The translations under genes were made by a program, and so were the position numbers. Below are positions 19,241 through 27,213 of a stretch of 46,428 nucleotides of DNA, in pieces. Where the stretch lies: positions 9,120 through 55,547 of the forward strand of contig NZ_JAODIX010000008.1 of NCBI RefSeq assembly GCF_026586675.1, written 5' to 3'. This stretch comes from Halorubrum yunnanense (GTDB lineage Archaea > Halobacteriota > Halobacteria > Halobacteriales > Haloferacaceae). The notes under the pieces are model-generated. The model saw nothing but the letters and a program-made list of their open reading frames with translations, had not been told where the DNA came from and made no database searches. How positions within the stretch are numbered: position 1 is the stretch's first letter; each line of letters opens with the position of its first letter.

Positions 19241-19849
19241 TCAGGCGAACAGCAGAACGATCACGGCCGCGAACGCCAGCTCGCCGCCGACGAGGAAGAC
19301 GGCGACCAGCCAGTAGCGGTAGGTCCAGATCCACTCGACGGTCCGGTTCCATCGGGCCGCGAGCGGGCCCTCTTCGGTGGCGTCCTCGCTCTCGTTGCGC
19401 CCCCTCACGTACGTCTCGTCGAGCCGCCACCCCTCGTCGGGGTCGTACGTCGCGGGGATCCGCGTCCCGACCAGCTCGTCCACGTCGAGCGGCGAGACGC
19501 CGGCGGCGTCGAGGAACGCGAGGAACGCCTCGGACTCCGCGAGAGACCCGTTCCGGGGCGCCGGGAAGCGCTCGACGTGGGTCGTCCCGCCGTGCGGCGG
19601 GCGAAGCTCGACGGCGACGCGGCGCCCCGTCGACCGCAGCGCGGTCACGACGAGGACGCTCTCCTCGTCGTTGAGGTACGCCTCTCGGAGGCGACGCTGG
19701 ACCTCGCCGTCGACGGCCCCCGTTGCGCCGGAGGTCTCGTCGGGCGTCCTCGCCGCCTCGGGGGGCTCGTCGATCGCTTCCGTCAGCTCGCCGCCGTCGC
19801 CGGGTGGCGGCCCGGTCCCGTGCCCGTCGTCGGAGGGGTCGTCGGGCAT
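19241..19849 (-). CDS. Haloarchaeal hypothetical protein with C-terminal membrane anchor
   Basis: 202 residues: an acidic, low-complexity N-terminus (1-45), a mixed alpha/beta middle (LREAYLNDEESVLVVTALRS; FPAPRNGSLAESEAFLAFLD) and one or two C-terminal helices (YWLVAVFLVGGELAFAAVIV). The middle lacks recognised catalytic motifs. The layout is a soluble domain tethered to the membrane. It is convergent with aIF1A and divergent from the regulator at 19979. Confidence 0.55.
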   Translation of the reverse strand: MPDDPSDDGHGTGPPPGDGGELTEAIDEPPEAARTPDETSGATGAVDGEVQRRLREAYLNDEESVLVVTALRSTGRRVAVELRPPHGGTTHVERFPAPRNGSLAESEAFLAFLDAAGVSPLDVDELVGTRIPATYDPDEGWRLDETYVRGRNESEDATEEGPLAARWNRTVEWIWTYRYWLVAVFLVGGELAFAAVIVLLFA

Positions 19850-19978
19850 TCGACCGGCGGTTGGCGACGCGCGCTGATAAGCCCGTGGCAGCCGCGAGGG
19901 CGAGGCTCGACCGGACCTCGGGGCCCACCGACCGTCTCGTCCCGGAAACCGTTTGAACCTCGGCGGCTACCCTCGGGT

Positions 19979-20665
19979 ATGCGCGAGGTGACCCTTCGGA
20001 TCCGTCACCGCGGCGGGCCGGAGTCAGAGGTGAGCGCCCGCCACCCGGAGGTGACGCTGCGGTCGGTCTCGTCAATGACCGGGCGGGGAAGCGAGCGGAA
20101 GCGGATCGTGGAGCTCCGCGGACCGACCGCGGAGGTCGAGTCGTTCGTCGAGGAGTTCCGCGCGGCCGACGACGTCGTGGCGGCGGAGCCGCTCTCGCCG
20201 GTCACCGGCAACCACGCCTACGTGGCGGTGGTGATCGACAGCGACGGCTGGGAGGGGATCCGCGAGCGGCTCTCGGAGCTGGGGATCCACTACCGGACCG
20301 GGACGACCATCGCCGGCGGGATCGAGCGCTGGACGGTGTACATCGAGGCCGACGACGACCTCTCGGCGGTGATCCGCGAGCTGGAGCGCGGCGGCAACGA
20401 CGTCGAGCTCGCGCGCAACGTCGAGCTGTCGTCGATCGATCGACCCCCGGGGCTGCCGGCGTCGGGTATCCTCGACGGCCTCACGTCGAGACAGCGGGAG
20501 GTGCTCGCCACGGCGATCGCGGTCGGCTACTACGACCACGGGGGCGGCGTGGGCGTCGAGGACGTCGCGGACGAGCTCGGGCTCGGGTCGACGACGGTGT
20601 GGGAGCACCTCTCGCGGGCGGAGTCGACGGTGATGAACGCCCTCTTCGATCGGTTCGAGGGGTAG
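19979..20665 (+). CDS. Bat-type HTH-10 transcriptional regulator
   Basis: 228 residues. The N-terminal half carries a small sensory domain (LRIRHRGGPESEVSARHPE; VELRGPTAEVESFVEEFRAA). The C-terminal half is the HTH_10 domain of bacterio-opsin activator relatives: LTSRQREVLATAIAVGYYD (about 164-182) and VEDVADELGLGSTTVWEHLS (about 190-209). It binds DNA through the C-terminal helix pair; target genes are unknown. TATA-like CGTTTGAAC (about 19950-19958) lies 20-30 nt before the ATG. The MBL-fold gene follows after about 60 bp. Confidence 0.8.
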   Translation: MREVTLRIRHRGGPESEVSARHPEVTLRSVSSMTGRGSERKRIVELRGPTAEVESFVEEFRAADDVVAAEPLSPVTGNHAYVAVVIDSDGWEGIRERLSELGIHYRTGTTIAGGIERWTVYIEADDDLSAVIRELERGGNDVELARNVELSSIDRPPGLPASGILDGLTSRQREVLATAIAVGYYDHGGGVGVEDVADELGLGSTTVWEHLSRAESTVMNALFDRFEG

Positions 20666-20700
20666 CGGTGCCCGTCGAGAGGCCGCGGCGCAACTCACAA

Positions 20701-20723
20701 CCCCTCCTCCGTCGAAGGAGGGG
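20701..20723 (+). promoter_or_regulatory. Hairpin covering the ribosome-binding site of the MBL-fold gene
   Basis: CCCCTCCT (20701-20708) and AGGAGGGG (20716-20723) form a perfect 8-bp stem with a 7-nt loop. The right arm is the Shine-Dalgarno itself, 1 nt before the ATG at 20725. In the RNA the stem would hide the ribosome site, so it may limit translation; it could also belong to a small mobile-element end. Confidence 0.5.
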
Positions 20724-20724
20724 C

Positions 20725-21459
20725 ATGCCCGCGACCCTCGACACCGGCGTCACGCTCGTCCGCAACGCGACCCTTCTCGCGACTGTCGGCGAGACGACCT
20801 TCCTCGTCGACCCGCTGTTCGCGCCGCGGGGCGCGTTGCCGCCGATCGACGACACGCCGAACGACCGAGCGAACCCCCTCGTTCCGATGCCCGACGTCGA
20901 CCTGTCGCACGACGCCGTGATCGTCACCCACCGACATCCCGACCACTTCGACGACGCGGCGAAGGCAGAACTCGAATCGGACGTCCCGCTGTTCTGCCAA
21001 CCCGCCGAGACGGGGGCGTTCGCCGACGAGGGGTTCACCGACGTGCGCCCCGTCGAGGACGCCGGGTCGTTCGCGGGGGTCACCCTCCACCGGACCCCCG
21101 GCCGTCACGGGCACGGCGAGCTGGCCGAAAAGATGGGCCCGGTCTCCGGCTTCGTCCTCGAGGGCGACGAGACGCTGTACCTCGCCGGCGACACGGTCTG
21201 GTACGAGCCGGTCGCGGAGACGCTGGACCGGTTCGACCCCGACACCGTCGTGCTCAACGGCGGCGCGGCGCGATTCAATCAGGGGGAGCCGATCACGATG
21301 GGGGTCGACGACGTCGCCGCCGTGCGCGAGGCCACCGACGCCGCGGTCGCCGTAGTCCACATGGAGGCGATCAACCACTGCCTGCTGTCGCGGGAGGAAC
21401 TCCGGTCGGAGACCGAGGGTGTTCTCGTTCCCGAGGACGGCGAGGAAATCGAGTTTTAA
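20725..21459 (+). CDS. MBL-fold metallo-hydrolase
   Basis: 244 residues of the metallo-beta-lactamase fold, UlaG-like subgroup. Metal motifs: VTHRHPDHFDDAAK (HxHxDH variant, H-R-H-P-D-H, about 71-84), His in TPGRHGHGE (about 125-133), Asp in LYLAGDTVWYEP (about 152-163) and His in VVHMEAINHC (about 211-220). It is a likely zinc hydrolase, substrate unknown. The frame is open from 20599, but MPATLDTGVTLVRNATLL is the natural start and has AGGAGGGG immediately before it. It sits between the Bat-type regulator and tRNA-His. Confidence 0.85.
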   Translation: MPATLDTGVTLVRNATLLATVGETTFLVDPLFAPRGALPPIDDTPNDRANPLVPMPDVDLSHDAVIVTHRHPDHFDDAAKAELESDVPLFCQPAETGAFADEGFTDVRPVEDAGSFAGVTLHRTPGRHGHGELAEKMGPVSGFVLEGDETLYLAGDTVWYEPVAETLDRFDPDTVVLNGGAARFNQGEPITMGVDDVAAVREATDAAVAVVHMEAINHCLLSREELRSETEGVLVPEDGEEIEF

Positions 21460-21495
21460 GCGCGTAGCTATCGAAAGAGCGGCGTTCCACAGGAG

Positions 21496-21569
21496 GTCCG
21501 GGTGCGAGAATCGAACCCGCGTCTCAGCCTCCACAAGGCTGAAGGATAGTCCACTACCCTAACCCGGAC
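21496..21569 (-). tRNA. trnH: tRNA-His (GTG)
   Basis: The minus-strand cloverleaf is complete, with no intron. The anticodon loop TTGTGGA (anticodon GTG) sits on a stem from CAGCC/GGCTG. The T-arm holds GGGTTCGATTC. The extra G at 21569 pairs with C73 at 21496, the G-1:C73 identity pair of histidine tRNAs encoded in the gene. CCA is not encoded. Confidence 0.92.
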
Positions 21570-21738
21570 ACGCGTCGATATCTATCCCGCTTTGATAAAT
21601 AACCGTTACGACTCCCGGACGGGCGTGTGACGCGGTGCCGTCCGGAAATTGGCCGCGCTCAGTCCCGTTCGGCCGGCGTCCCGGCATCGTCAACGACCAC
21701 GCCGCTTTTACTGCCGGCCGCCGTAGCCCGCGGCAACC

Positions 21739-22194
21739 GTGGCGTTCACCGATAAGATCTACGTGAAGAACCACCGGCAGCTCGCCTCCCAGCTGGAGAC
21801 GAACATTCCGAAGGGCGCGTTCGCCGGCGCCACCCTCGACATGCTGTTCACCGGCGACGGGCTCTCGAAGCTTGACTCCACGACTCAAGACCGGATTCTG
21901 GACTTCGCCGAGGATTTCCTCGACTGCGACTGTCAGGCGAACCCCTACTGCGGCTGTCCCGAGGAGAAGTTCATGCGGTACGTGTTGGAGCTCCGCGCCG
22001 AGGGGCTCGGCCCGCAGGCGATCGTGGACGTGATGACTGACGACTACATGGTGTACGCGTACACCGGCGACGTGCTCTCGTTCCTCGACGACTCGGTGCG
22101 GAACCTGGAGGCCGTCGAGACCCTCGCGGACGTCGAGGGCGACGAGGAGATGTCCGATCGAGCGCGGCGAGCGAAGCGCGAGTTATCGGGATAA
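21739..22194 (+). CDS. DUF5814-type haloarchaeal protein
   Basis: 151 residues. It begins VAFTDKIYVKNHRQLASQLE, and has FLDCDCQANPYCGCPEEKF (about 54-72), a five-Cys cluster suited to metal binding. VMTDDYMVYAYTGDVLSFLD (about 97-116) and an acidic, helical C-terminus follow. I recognise it as the conserved haloarchaeal DUF5814 family; its function is unknown to me. The start is a GTG, supported by a TATA-like CTTTTACTG (about 21703-21711) 25-30 nt upstream. The tandem repeat region follows after about 100 bp. Confidence 0.75.
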   Translation: MAFTDKIYVKNHRQLASQLETNIPKGAFAGATLDMLFTGDGLSKLDSTTQDRILDFAEDFLDCDCQANPYCGCPEEKFMRYVLELRAEGLGPQAIVDVMTDDYMVYAYTGDVLSFLDDSVRNLEAVETLADVEGDEEMSDRARRAKRELSG

Positions 22195-22292
22195 GACGCG
22201 TATCGGTACCGCGGTTCTGTTGATGTCGTCGGTGGTTTATAACCCGTTACCGGCGACTGCGCGACGGACGGCTACGGAATCCCAGTTGTCCA

Positions 22293-22520
22293 CATATAAC
22301 TGAATGATTGTGGATCGGTGGAGAACGCTCACAAAGCCCCAGTCGCTTGTTTATAACTGAATGACTGTGGATCGGTGGAGAACGCTCACAAAGCCCCAGT
22401 CGCTTGTTTATAACTGAATGACTGTGGATCGGTGGAGAACGCTCACAAAGCCCCAGCCGCTCGTTTATAACTGAATGACTGTGGATCGGTGGAGAACGCT
22501 CACAAAGCCCCAGCCGCGAG
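22293..22520 (+). repeat. 57-bp tandem repeat: four copies of the dispersed-repeat head
   Basis: Four head-to-tail units start at 22293, 22350, 22407 and 22464, each 57 bp. Each unit holds a TATA-like TTTATAAC (TATATAAC-like in the first), GATCGGTGGAGAACGCTCAC and AAAGCCCCAG. The last unit runs straight into repeat copy C. Units 2-4 differ only at a few positions near their ends. There are no unique spacers, so this is not CRISPR. The region 22195-22900 holds no gene with haloarchaeal coding character. Confidence 0.95.
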
Positions 22521-22820
22521 GACTCGCGCGACTCGCTGCGCGCTTCAGTCGCTCACTCCGTTCGCTCCTTCCAGTGCTTGCGTCGTCGTGCTTCGCCCTC
22601 GCGACTGCCCCTTTGAGTCCCACCCAACCGCACAGCACCGCGCCTCACGCCTCCCCAGCCTCGTCGGCCGCCCTCCGCGTCGCTTCGAGCGGCCGACTCC
22701 AGCGAGGGACCGAAGGTCCCTCTGGCAGCCGGCGCGACGCGCCGGCGACCTCGCGCGTGCTGCTCGCGGCCGGCAGGCCGCTCGCAGGCACGCGCCACCG
22801 CGATTATTTATAAATATCGG
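22464..22820 (+). repeat. Dispersed structured repeat, copy C
   Basis: Head CAAAGCCCCAG at 22502-22512, then the shared body to CTCCCCAGCCTCG (22651-22663). Internal hairpin: TCGGCCGC (22664-22671) with GCGGCCGA (22689-22696). Then GGGACC/GGTCCC (22706-22720) and GCCGGCGCG/CGCGCCGGC (22728-22746). Terminal hairpin: GCGCGTGC (22753-22760) with GCACGCGC (22788-22795), containing GCGGCC/GGCCGC (22766-22781). The copy ends at TTTATAAA (22807-22814). A TATA-like TTTATAAC (22464-22471) precedes the head. Confidence 0.85.
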
Positions 22821-22900
22821 AGCCGGTTTCCAGCCGATCGTCTTCCCGGCCGCGTAGAGCCTCCGAACGGTCTAAGTGCGCTCGCGCCTGAACTCGGGTA

Positions 22901-23800
22901 ATGAGTCTTCGGCCCGCGTGGCTGACCTTCAGGCGATACGCGGCGGCGACGACGGGGATGACGCTGACGCTGTTCGCGATCGGCGTCTACACCGCGGCGA
23001 CCGGCTCCGGGCTGGCGTGCGAGGCCCAGTGGCCGCTCTGCTCCGACCAGCTCATCCCCGCGATGACGATCAACCCCGACTTCATCGAGTGGTTCCACCG
23101 CGCGTGGGCGATGGTCACCGGCTTCCTCATCATCGGGACCGCGGGCTGGACGTGGCTCGGGAGCTTCGACCGGCGGACCCGACTCGCGGCGACGCTCGCG
23201 GTCGTCATCCTCCCGCTGCAGATCACCGTCGGCGCGATCACCGTCACGGTCGGCGGGCTCGTCCCCGGCGGCTACGCCGTCTCGACGCACGCGGCCCACC
23301 TCGTCGTCGCGCTGACCATCTTCACGCTGCTGGGGCTGGCGACCGTCTGGGGCGGCGGGGGCGGCCGGGGATCGGCGCGGCTCCTCCGAGTCGCGGCGAC
23401 CGTCGGCGTCGCCGGGATCGCCGCCAGCGCGGTCTTCTCGCGGGCGGTCCCGTTCGTCACGTACTCGCCGGGCGCGCAGGCCGGCTTCTACGCCGCCGGG
23501 CTCGCGGGCCACCTCGGGCTCGTCGCGACGGTCGCGTTCGCCACCGAAGCGGTCCGGTCGGGCTACCCCGGCGTGAGCGCCTCAGCGGCCGGCACGGTCC
23601 GCTTCCTCGCCGCGGGCGCGATGGCCGCGCTCGTCGCGACGCTCCTGCTGGGCCGGGATCTGGTGTTGTACACCCCGGGTTGGGAGCGGCTCAACCTCGC
23701 CGCGCTGAGTGTCGCCGTCGCGCTCGCTGCGGCCGCGGCGTGGGTCGCGCGCGACGGCGACGACGCTGGAGCCGCGACGGAGCCGATCGGCGGCGACTGA
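22901..23800 (+). CDS. ctaA: Heme A synthase (CtaA/COX15)
   Basis: A 299-residue membrane enzyme that oxidises heme O to heme A for aa3-type terminal oxidases. It shows about eight transmembrane helices. Conserved His are in EWFHRAWAMVTG (about 63-74) and VSTHAAHLVVA (about 127-137). The outer-loop Cys pair GLACEAQWPLCSDQL (about 37-51) resembles the redox-active pair of bacterial CtaA. The length fits the family. TATA-like TCTAAGT (22872-22878) lies 25-29 nt upstream of the ATG, so a leaderless mRNA is likely. No other cytochrome oxidase gene is in the window. Confidence 0.88.
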   Translation: MSLRPAWLTFRRYAAATTGMTLTLFAIGVYTAATGSGLACEAQWPLCSDQLIPAMTINPDFIEWFHRAWAMVTGFLIIGTAGWTWLGSFDRRTRLAATLAVVILPLQITVGAITVTVGGLVPGGYAVSTHAAHLVVALTIFTLLGLATVWGGGGGRGSARLLRVAATVGVAGIAASAVFSRAVPFVTYSPGAQAGFYAAGLAGHLGLVATVAFATEAVRSGYPGVSASAAGTVRFLAAGAMAALVATLLLGRDLVLYTPGWERLNLAALSVAVALAAAAAWVARDGDDAGAATEPIGGD

Positions 23801-23802
23801 GC

Positions 23803-23838
23803 GCCTCCGGGGCCGAGCGCTCCCGGAGGCCGTTTTTT
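23803..23838 (+). terminator. Hairpin plus T-run terminator after ctaA
   Basis: GCCTCCGGG (23803-23811) pairs perfectly with CCCGGAGGC (23822-23830), with a 10-nt loop, and is followed by TTTTTT at 23833-23838. This is the clearest intrinsic-type terminator in the window. Confidence 0.65.
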
Positions 23839-23947
23839 CCGATCTCCCGGACCGACCGAGCGCTGTTCGAGAGACGCCGATCGGCGACGGGACCGACGCT
23901 CCGCCCGCGGAGGAAAGGTTAAAATCGCTTCCCGTTCTCTCACCGGT

Positions 23948-24751
23948 ATGTCATATCGCACGGAGACCGACGTGAGTCGTCGAACGTATCTGAAGTTGAC
24001 CGGCGGCGCCGGCGCCGTCGGACTGACCGGCGTCGCCGGCTGCCTCGGCGACGGCGGAGACGGCACGACGATCACCCCGGGTACCGCGCCGGGGTTCCCC
24101 CCGTTCGAGATGCAGGAGGACGGGGAGCTGATCGGCTTCGACATCGAGCTGCTCGAGGCCGTCGTCGGCGAGACCGAGTACGAACTCGGCGAGTGGGCGA
24201 CCTTCGAGTTCGACTCGCTCATCCCGGCGCTCACTCAGAACGAGGAGATCGACGTGATCGCGGCCGCGATGACGATCACCGAGGAGCGCCAGGAGACGAT
24301 CGCCTTCTCCGACCCGTACTGGGAGTCCGACCAGGCGATCCTCGTGCGCGGGGGCGGCGACTTCCAGCCGTCGGGCTGGGAGGACTTCGAGGGCGTCAGC
24401 GTGGGCGCGCAGTCGGGAACGACCGGCGCCGACCAGGTCCAGTCGAACCTCGTCGAACCCGGCATCGTCGCCGAGGACGACTCCAGGACGTACGGGAGCT
24501 ACGTCCTCGCGGTCGAGGACCTCGAGAACGGCAACATCGACGCCGTCGTCGTCGACAACCCGGTCGCCGAGACGTTCGCGGCCAACCGCGACGTGACGAT
24601 CGCGTTCGTCGAGGAGACCGGTGAGGAGTTCGGATTCGGTCTCCGGCAGGGCGAGTCCGACTTCCAGTCGGCGCTGAACGACGGCCTCGCGACCGTCCGC
24701 GACGACGGGGCGTACGAGGAGATAACCAACACCTGGTTCGGGCAGGAGTAG
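23948..24751 (+). CDS. Polar amino-acid ABC transporter, substrate-binding lipoprotein
   Basis: 267 residues of the SBP_bac_3 family. A twin-arginine signal (SRRTYLKLTGGAGAVGLTG) and a lipobox (GVAGC, Cys about 31) mean Tat export with lipid anchoring. The core has TAPGFPPFEMQEDGELIGFD (about 45-64), IDVIAAAMTITEERQETIAF (about 98-117) and a ligand-domain motif SVGAQSGTTGADQ (about 153-165). The ligand is probably a polar amino acid; its identity is not readable. TATA-like GGTTAAAAT (about 23916-23924) lies 25-30 nt upstream. It heads a four-gene operon. Confidence 0.88.
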   Translation: MSYRTETDVSRRTYLKLTGGAGAVGLTGVAGCLGDGGDGTTITPGTAPGFPPFEMQEDGELIGFDIELLEAVVGETEYELGEWATFEFDSLIPALTQNEEIDVIAAAMTITEERQETIAFSDPYWESDQAILVRGGGDFQPSGWEDFEGVSVGAQSGTTGADQVQSNLVEPGIVAEDDSRTYGSYVLAVEDLENGNIDAVVVDNPVAETFAANRDVTIAFVEETGEEFGFGLRQGESDFQSALNDGLATVRDDGAYEEITNTWFGQE

Positions 24752-24752
24752 G

Positions 24753-25538
24753 ATGTCGGTCGCGGGGACGCTCGCGCTCGCGGCGGCCGAGAGCCTCGGC
24801 GCCGTAGCGAGCGAGTCAGCCGTCGGGGCCGCCCCCGCGTTCATCGGCGAGGCCGCCGACTGGGAGTTCGTCTTCAGGAACGCGGACTACCTCGGGGTCG
24901 GCGCCCTGTTGACGATCGGGCTCACGGTCGCGTCGATCCTCCTCGGCTTCCTCGTCGGCTTCCCGGCCGGCGCGGTCGAGGTGTACGGCGACGGCTCCCT
25001 CAAGCGGGCGGTCAGCGTCGCGGGGGTCGTCCTCCGCGGGACCCCCATCGTCGTGATCCTCATCGTGATGTACTTCGTCGTCGGGGTCCCGCAGATCAAC
25101 CTCGGGGTCGCCTCGGTCTCCTCGGCGGTCACTGCCGGGATACTCGGCCTCGGCCTCCGCAGCGCCGCCTACCAGTCGCAGATCTTCCGGGCGGCGCTGT
25201 CGAGCGTCGACGCCGGCCAGCTGGAGGCCGGCCGCTCGATCGGGCTCTCGCGGTTCGAGGCGGTCCGACACGTCGTGGTCCCGCAGGCCCTGCGCCGGTC
25301 GCTCCCGGGATTCCAAAACGAGTTCACCATCGTGTTGAAGGACACGAGCATCGTCTTCGCGATCGGCCTCGCCGAGCTGTTGACCCGCGGGTACGACCTG
25401 TTCTCGGAACAGACGACCGCGGTGCTCGAAGTGATCCTCTTCATCAGTGCAATCTACTTCGTCCTCACGTTCACGACGAACCGCGCGCTCGACCGCCTCG
25501 GCGACCGCTACGCGATCCCGGAGGGGGAGTCGGCGTGA
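24753..25538 (+). CDS. Polar amino-acid ABC transporter, permease 1
   Basis: A 261-residue HisM/GlnP-type permease. It has about five membrane helices and the EAA loop LEAGRSIGLSRFEAVRHVVV (about 152-171) that contacts the ATPase. The N-terminal segment (about 1-40) contains an extra hydrophobic stretch before the first core helix (YLGVGALLTIGLTVASILLG). The ATG lies 1 nt after the stop of the binding protein. The ATPase gene overlaps its 3' end by 4 nt (GTGA). The family matches the second permease at 26281, from which it differs in sequence. Confidence 0.86.
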   Translation: MSVAGTLALAAAESLGAVASESAVGAAPAFIGEAADWEFVFRNADYLGVGALLTIGLTVASILLGFLVGFPAGAVEVYGDGSLKRAVSVAGVVLRGTPIVVILIVMYFVVGVPQINLGVASVSSAVTAGILGLGLRSAAYQSQIFRAALSSVDAGQLEAGRSIGLSRFEAVRHVVVPQALRRSLPGFQNEFTIVLKDTSIVFAIGLAELLTRGYDLFSEQTTAVLEVILFISAIYFVLTFTTNRALDRLGDRYAIPEGESA

Positions 25539-26281
25539 GCGATGACGACTTCCTCCGGGTGGCCGACGTCTCGAAGTGGTACGGCGACGAGCAGGTGCTC
25601 GAGGACGTCTCCTTCGAGATGGACCGCGGCGACGTCACCGTCCTGATCGGCCCGTCCGGCTCCGGCAAGTCGACGATGCTGCGCTGCGTCAACCGGCTCG
25701 CCGAGGCACAGGAGGGGTCGATCCTGCTCGACGGGGAGGAGGTGCTCTCGCCCGACCTCGACGTCGACGACCTCCGCCGGGAGGTCGGCATGGTGTTCCA
25801 GGGGTTCAACCTGTTCGCGCACCTGAGCGCACGCGGCAACGTCGCGCTCGGCCCCCGCCGGGTCCTCGGCCTCTCCGACGCCGACGCCGGGGAGCGGGCG
25901 GAGGAACAGCTCGACCGTGTCGGGCTCGCCGACCAGCTCGACTCCTACCCCGCGGAGCTGTCGGGGGGTCAGAAACAGCGGGTCGGCATCGCCCGCGCGC
26001 TGGCGATGGAGCCGAAGCTGATGCTGTTCGACGAGCCGACGAGCGCGCTGGACCCGGAGCTCATCGGCGAGGTGCTGGAGGTGATGCACGGGCTCGTCGA
26101 CGAGGGGATGACGATGCTCGTCGTCACCCACGAGATGAGCTTCGCCCGCGAGGTGGCCGACGAGGTCGTGTTCCTCGACGAGGGGCGCGTCGTCGAGCGG
26201 GGACCGCCGGACCAGCTGTTCGAACGACCGGACGAGGAGCGGACCGGCCGCTTCCTCGAGCGGATCGCGAGTCACGACTGA
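25535..26281 (+). CDS. Polar amino-acid ABC transporter, ATP-binding protein
   Basis: 248 residues of the GlnQ/HisP type. Walker A is GPSGSGKSTMLRCVN (about 36-50). The Q-loop is VFQGFNLF (about 87-94). The signature is LSGGQKQRVGIARALAM (about 144-160). Walker B is LMLFDEPTSALDPE (about 167-180), and the switch His is in VVTHEMSFARE. It is cytoplasmic and pairs with both flanking permeases. The start is a GTG overlapping the upstream stop, and its own stop overlaps the next ATG by 1 nt, so the genes are translationally coupled. Confidence 0.92.
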   Translation: MSDDDFLRVADVSKWYGDEQVLEDVSFEMDRGDVTVLIGPSGSGKSTMLRCVNRLAEAQEGSILLDGEEVLSPDLDVDDLRREVGMVFQGFNLFAHLSARGNVALGPRRVLGLSDADAGERAEEQLDRVGLADQLDSYPAELSGGQKQRVGIARALAMEPKLMLFDEPTSALDPELIGEVLEVMHGLVDEGMTMLVVTHEMSFAREVADEVVFLDEGRVVERGPPDQLFERPDEERTGRFLERIASHD

Positions 26282-27207
26282 TGGCGAGCGCGACGAGACC
26301 CACGACGGTCCGGGAACGCGTGGCGGAGTCCGACCGGTCGGTCGGCCGGCTCCTCCTCGTCGCCGCCGGCGCGCTGTTCTGGGGCTGGCTCGTCGTCAGC
26401 TGGGTTAACCGGTGGGTCGGCGGCGTCCTCGTGCCGGTCGGCCAGCCGCTCGTCCCGCCCGGAGCCGTCGAGGCGACCCTCGCCGGCGTTCCCGGGCTCG
26501 CTGCGTACGCGGCCGACGCCGCGTTCGTGGTCGAGCTCACGCCCGAGTTCGCGCGGGGGACGTGGCTCACCGTCGTGATCACTGCGGTGAGCCTCGGCCT
26601 CGGCTTCGTCATCGCCGTCCCGTTGGCGGTGACGCGGGTGTACGGCCGGGTTTCGGCGTGGGTCTCGCTCGCGTACACGGAGCTGTTGCGCGGCACGCCC
26701 CTCCTGGCGCAGCTGTTCGTGCTCTACTACGGGCTCAACCTCGCGAGCTACGTCCCCGGCGCGCTCTCCGGCGTCTTCGCGCGCAACGTCGTGTGGGTGG
26801 CGATCCTGGGGTTCACGCTCAACGGCGCCGCCTATCAGGCGGAGTACATCCGCGGCGCGTTAGAGAGCGTCGAGGAGGGGCAGATCACCGCCGGCCGCGC
26901 GATCGGTCTCTCGAAGCTGGAGACGATCTACTACGTCGTGCTCCCGCAGGGGCTCCGGTACGCGATCCCGTCGTGGACCAACGAGTTCGTCTACCTCATC
27001 AAGTACTCGTCGCTGGCGGCCTTCATTACGGTGCCTGAGCTGTACTACCGGGCCGACCAGATCGCCTCCGAGACGTTCCGGTACACGCTCATCTTCGTTC
27101 TCACCGGCGTGATGTACCTCGCCCTGGTCCTCACCGCCTCGAAGGTGATGGCGCGCGTCGAGGGCGCGGTCGCGATCCCCGGGCTGGGCGCTGAGCGAGG
27201 GGAGTGA
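26281..27207 (+). CDS. Polar amino-acid ABC transporter, permease 2
   Basis: A 308-residue permease with an extended N-terminus. The first hydrophobic segment (LLLVAAGALFWGWLVVSWVN, about 24-43) and a periplasmic part precede the core helices. The EAA loop is ITAGRAIGLSKLETIYYVVL (about 202-221). LLRGTPLLAQLFVLYYGLN (about 138-156) is the conserved HisM/QM domain start. The longer N-terminus distinguishes it from permease 1 and may reflect its role as the partner of a heterodimeric pore. It is the last gene of the operon; the minus-strand dehydrogenase gene ends 6 bp beyond. Confidence 0.86.
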   Translation: MASATRPTTVRERVAESDRSVGRLLLVAAGALFWGWLVVSWVNRWVGGVLVPVGQPLVPPGAVEATLAGVPGLAAYAADAAFVVELTPEFARGTWLTVVITAVSLGLGFVIAVPLAVTRVYGRVSAWVSLAYTELLRGTPLLAQLFVLYYGLNLASYVPGALSGVFARNVVWVAILGFTLNGAAYQAEYIRGALESVEEGQITAGRAIGLSKLETIYYVVLPQGLRYAIPSWTNEFVYLIKYSSLAAFITVPELYYRADQIASETFRYTLIFVLTGVMYLALVLTASKVMARVEGAVAIPGLGAERGE

Positions 27208-27213
27208 GCGGCG

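Noticed and set aside
22293-22520. Regularly spaced repeats that could be a CRISPR array
   Set aside because: The 57-bp units are contiguous and nearly identical along their full length, with no unique spacers, and no cas gene is near.
22475-22857. Two overlapping frames of 112-122 codons inside repeat copy C as genes
   Set aside because: Products are basic, Arg/Pro/Ser-rich and unlike the acidic proteome; the DNA is a dispersed structured repeat.
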